From assembly GCF_000062885.1 (NCBI RefSeq), contig NC_009142.1, forward strand, positions 2,655,584 to 2,719,583: a stretch of 64,000 nt of DNA, read 5' to 3'. This document shows positions 62,321 to 64,000 of the stretch, in pieces. Position numbers and translations under genes: made by a program. A model generated the notes under the pieces. It worked only from the letters and a program-made list of their open reading frames with translations, made no database searches and was not told the origin of the DNA. Each line of letters starts with the position of its first letter. The stretch's first letter is position 1. The stretch is from Saccharopolyspora erythraea NRRL 2338 (GTDB lineage Bacteria; Actinomycetota; Actinomycetes; Mycobacteriales; Pseudonocardiaceae).

Positions 62321-63583
62321 GTGGCAGACGACGAAACACGTGGTGCCGAACGATCGACGGCGCGACGCTTGTTTCCCCGGCTGTCGCAACTGGAAACCCG
62401 GACGATCGCGGAGATCCTGCGCACCGAGACGGCCGGAGGCGCAGTGCTGATCGTTGCGGCTGTGCTCGCCATGGTCTGGGCCAACTCGCCCTGGGCGCAG
62501 TCCTACGGAACCGTGACCGGCTTCGTCCCGTGGCCAGGTGGCGAACCGGTCGGTCTGGATCTCAACATCAGGCACTGGGCCTCCGATGGGCTGTTGGCGG
62601 TTTTCTTCTTCGTCGTGGGGCTGGAGCTCAAGCGCGAGTTCGTAGCCGGCGATCTCCGCAATCCGCAACGCGCCGCGGTCCCGATCGTGGCGGCGGTCAG
62701 CGGGATGGCGGTCCCGGCTGTCGTCTACACCGCCATCAACCTCCACGCAGGTGCAGACGCGTTGCGGGGGTGGGCGATACCGGTCGCCACCGACATCGCG
62801 TTCGCGCTGGCCGTTCTCGCGGTGATCGGTTCGCACCTTCCGAGTGCGCTACGCGCGTTTCTGCTCACGCTCGCGGTCGTCGACGATCTACTGGCGATCG
62901 CGGTGATAGCGGTGTTCTACACCGAGTCCGTGAACGTCGTGGCTCTGTTGTCGGCACTGCTGCCGATCGCCGCGTTCGCGTTGTTGGTGCAGCTCCGCAA
63001 GACGTGGTGGTGGGCCCTGCTGCCCCTGGCCCTGGCGACTTGGGGATTGGTCCATGCCTCGGGGGTGCACGCCACGATCGCCGGAGTGCTGCTCGCTTTC
63101 ACCGTTCCGGTACTCCAACGTCGTGGACGCCCAGGCTTGGCGGAGCGGCTTGAGCACGTGTGGCGGCCCGTTTCGGCGGGCGTGGCTGTGCCGTTGTTCG
63201 CGTTGTTCGTCGCGGGAGTGTCACTGCGTGGGGGAGCGGTCGCAGCCGCCCTTGCGGATCCCGTTGCGATCGGCGTTGTCGCGGGCCTGGTGCTGGGCAA
63301 GCTGGTCGGCGTGTTCGGGGCGACGTTCGCGATGGCCAAGTTCACCCGGGCAACGCTCGACGAGGATCTTTCGTGGCTCGATGTCGCCGGCCTGGCACTG
63401 TTGACCGGCATCGGTTTCACCGTCGCACTGCTCGTCGGCGACCTGGCCTTCGGATCCGGTAGCGAGCGTGGTGAGCACGTCACCTTCGCCGTTCTCGCAG
63501 CGTCCTTCCTCGCGGCTTGCCTGGCGTCGGTGGTGCTGTGCGCGCGCAACGCGGCCCACAAGCGGGTCCGCGGGCCCCACTGA
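62321..63583 (+). CDS. nhaA: Na+/H+ antiporter NhaA
   Basis: About 420 residues, 11-12 helices. Family landmarks: ANSPWAQSY near the first helix, [35 protein letters not shown] and [18 protein letters not shown] with the paired Asp that bind Na+/H+; [15 protein letters not shown] at the end. It exports Na+ in exchange for protons. GTG 62321 after AGGAG. The length is slightly above the 390 of E. coli NhaA because of the N-terminal extension. Confidence 0.94.
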
Positions 63584-63891
63584 GCCTGCGATGACGGTGA
63601 TCGAACGATTCCGCAAGCCCTCAGAGCGAAGGTGCGGCGGTATGTTCGGCGGGTCGGCCTGTCACGGGGGTCGTGATCGGAGGCACTCCGGCGAGAGTGC
63701 GTGACGGCCAGGACGGCCGGTGACCCACGGTTGAGGACGCGCATCCGGACTTCGCGCCACTGGTGCTACTTCGTCGCGTACGGGAACGGCGCATATGCGA
63801 GGCCGCGACAAAGCCTGTTGATCCGCCCGGCGGGCGATGTGAGTCCGAAGTGTGACGTGATGCTCCCCGCGTCGTCACAGGGCGGAAAAAC
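63584..63891. other. Gap between NhaA and the window-edge gene
   Basis: About 300 bp with no supported gene. CGCCC-GGC-GGGCG (63825-63837) is a small inverted repeat. It may hold 5' debris of the MFS-like gene. Confidence 0.35.
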
Positions 63892-64000
63892 ATGTTCGTC
63901 GGCGCCGTCGGCGACCGGATCGGCTGGCGCCGCATCGTGACGATCTTCGGTACCTTCGGCTGCGCGGTGGCCACACTGATCCTCTACTACGTGCCGCTGG
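63892..64000 (+). CDS. MFS transporter-like fragment at window edge
   Basis: From ATG 63892 the frame reads FVGAVGDRIGWRRIVTIF and on through a hydrophobic helix to the edge. G-x-x-x-D-R-x-G-x-R-R is the loop 2-3 signature of major facilitator transporters. In intact members about 60-80 residues (two helices) precede it, but the frame is closed by a stop 36 bases upstream. Either the 5' end has decayed or shifted, or this is the loop of another family. The rest lies outside the window. Confidence 0.4.
   Translation, partial: MFVGAVGDRIGWRRIVTIFGTFGCAVATLILYYVPL

Overview
The window is about 70% G+C, densely coded, with frequent GTG/TTG starts, ATGA start-stop overlaps and a gene for prokaryotic ubiquitin-like protein (Pup). 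These point to an actinobacterium. The gene content suggests the Pseudonocardiales (a Saccharopolyspora-like genome), but that placement is inference. I saw no rRNA, tRNA, CRISPR array or prophage.

Region 1 (about 1-24 kb) resembles the dormancy (DosR/DevR) regulon of mycobacteria, gathered into one island. It holds seven universal stress protein (USP) genes with twelve USP domains, three Acg-type nitroreductases, a CBS-pair protein, a beta-phosphoglucomutase/trehalose-phosphatase fusion next to the start of a GH65 gene (together matching the parts of Rv2006), and an Rv2004c-like kinase/P-loop fusion. It also holds an MgtE-like and an MgtC-like membrane protein, a tandem SpoIIAA-like protein, a PEP synthase, a DUF1918 protein, a phosphoribosyltransferase translationally coupled to a Pup paralogue, and a CtpF-like P-type ATPase. 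No DosR or DosS gene is visible. A second batch of regulon-type genes lies further along: an Rv2003c-like methyltransferase at 39.3 kb and a Rip3-like M50-CBS protease at 60.8 kb.

Region 2 (about 24-34 kb) is a seven-gene minus-strand operon with an envelope theme: a secreted beta-propeller protein with a degenerate cupredoxin-like segment and a CxxxCH motif, a CopC-CopD-FixH fusion, a PepSY membrane protein with a long Pro-rich insertion, a lytic transglycosylase, a DUF2231 membrane protein, a signal-bearing Rieske protein and a DsbA-like thiol oxidoreductase. I infer a copper- or electron-handling envelope module. An eroded IS5-type transposase borders it.

Region 3 (about 34-47 kb) is mixed and partly decaying: a PDR-type ferredoxin reductase, an IS630-derived helix-turn-helix protein that appears to have lost its catalytic acids, a secreted S1 protease, a DUF6653 protein, a broken alpha/beta-hydrolase gene, the methyltransferase, a rifampin-phosphotransferase-like enzyme, a frameshifted GH15 gene, a CPBP protease and an HtrA-like lipoprotein protease.

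Region 4 (about 47-64 kb) is an envelope and stress region: a BCCT transporter, two copies of a LapA/DUF3040 gene pair, an NfeD-SPFH operon, divergent PucR- and MarR-type regulators, a DNA-ligase-like protein without its catalytic lysine, a lipoprotein, a zinc-ribbon protein, a CrcB-like protein, an MMPL transporter, the Rip3-like protease, NhaA and the edge of an MFS-type gene. A recurring TTGC-N9/10-GCAA inverted repeat lies upstream of at least six of these genes in the orientation of the gene and may define a local regulon.
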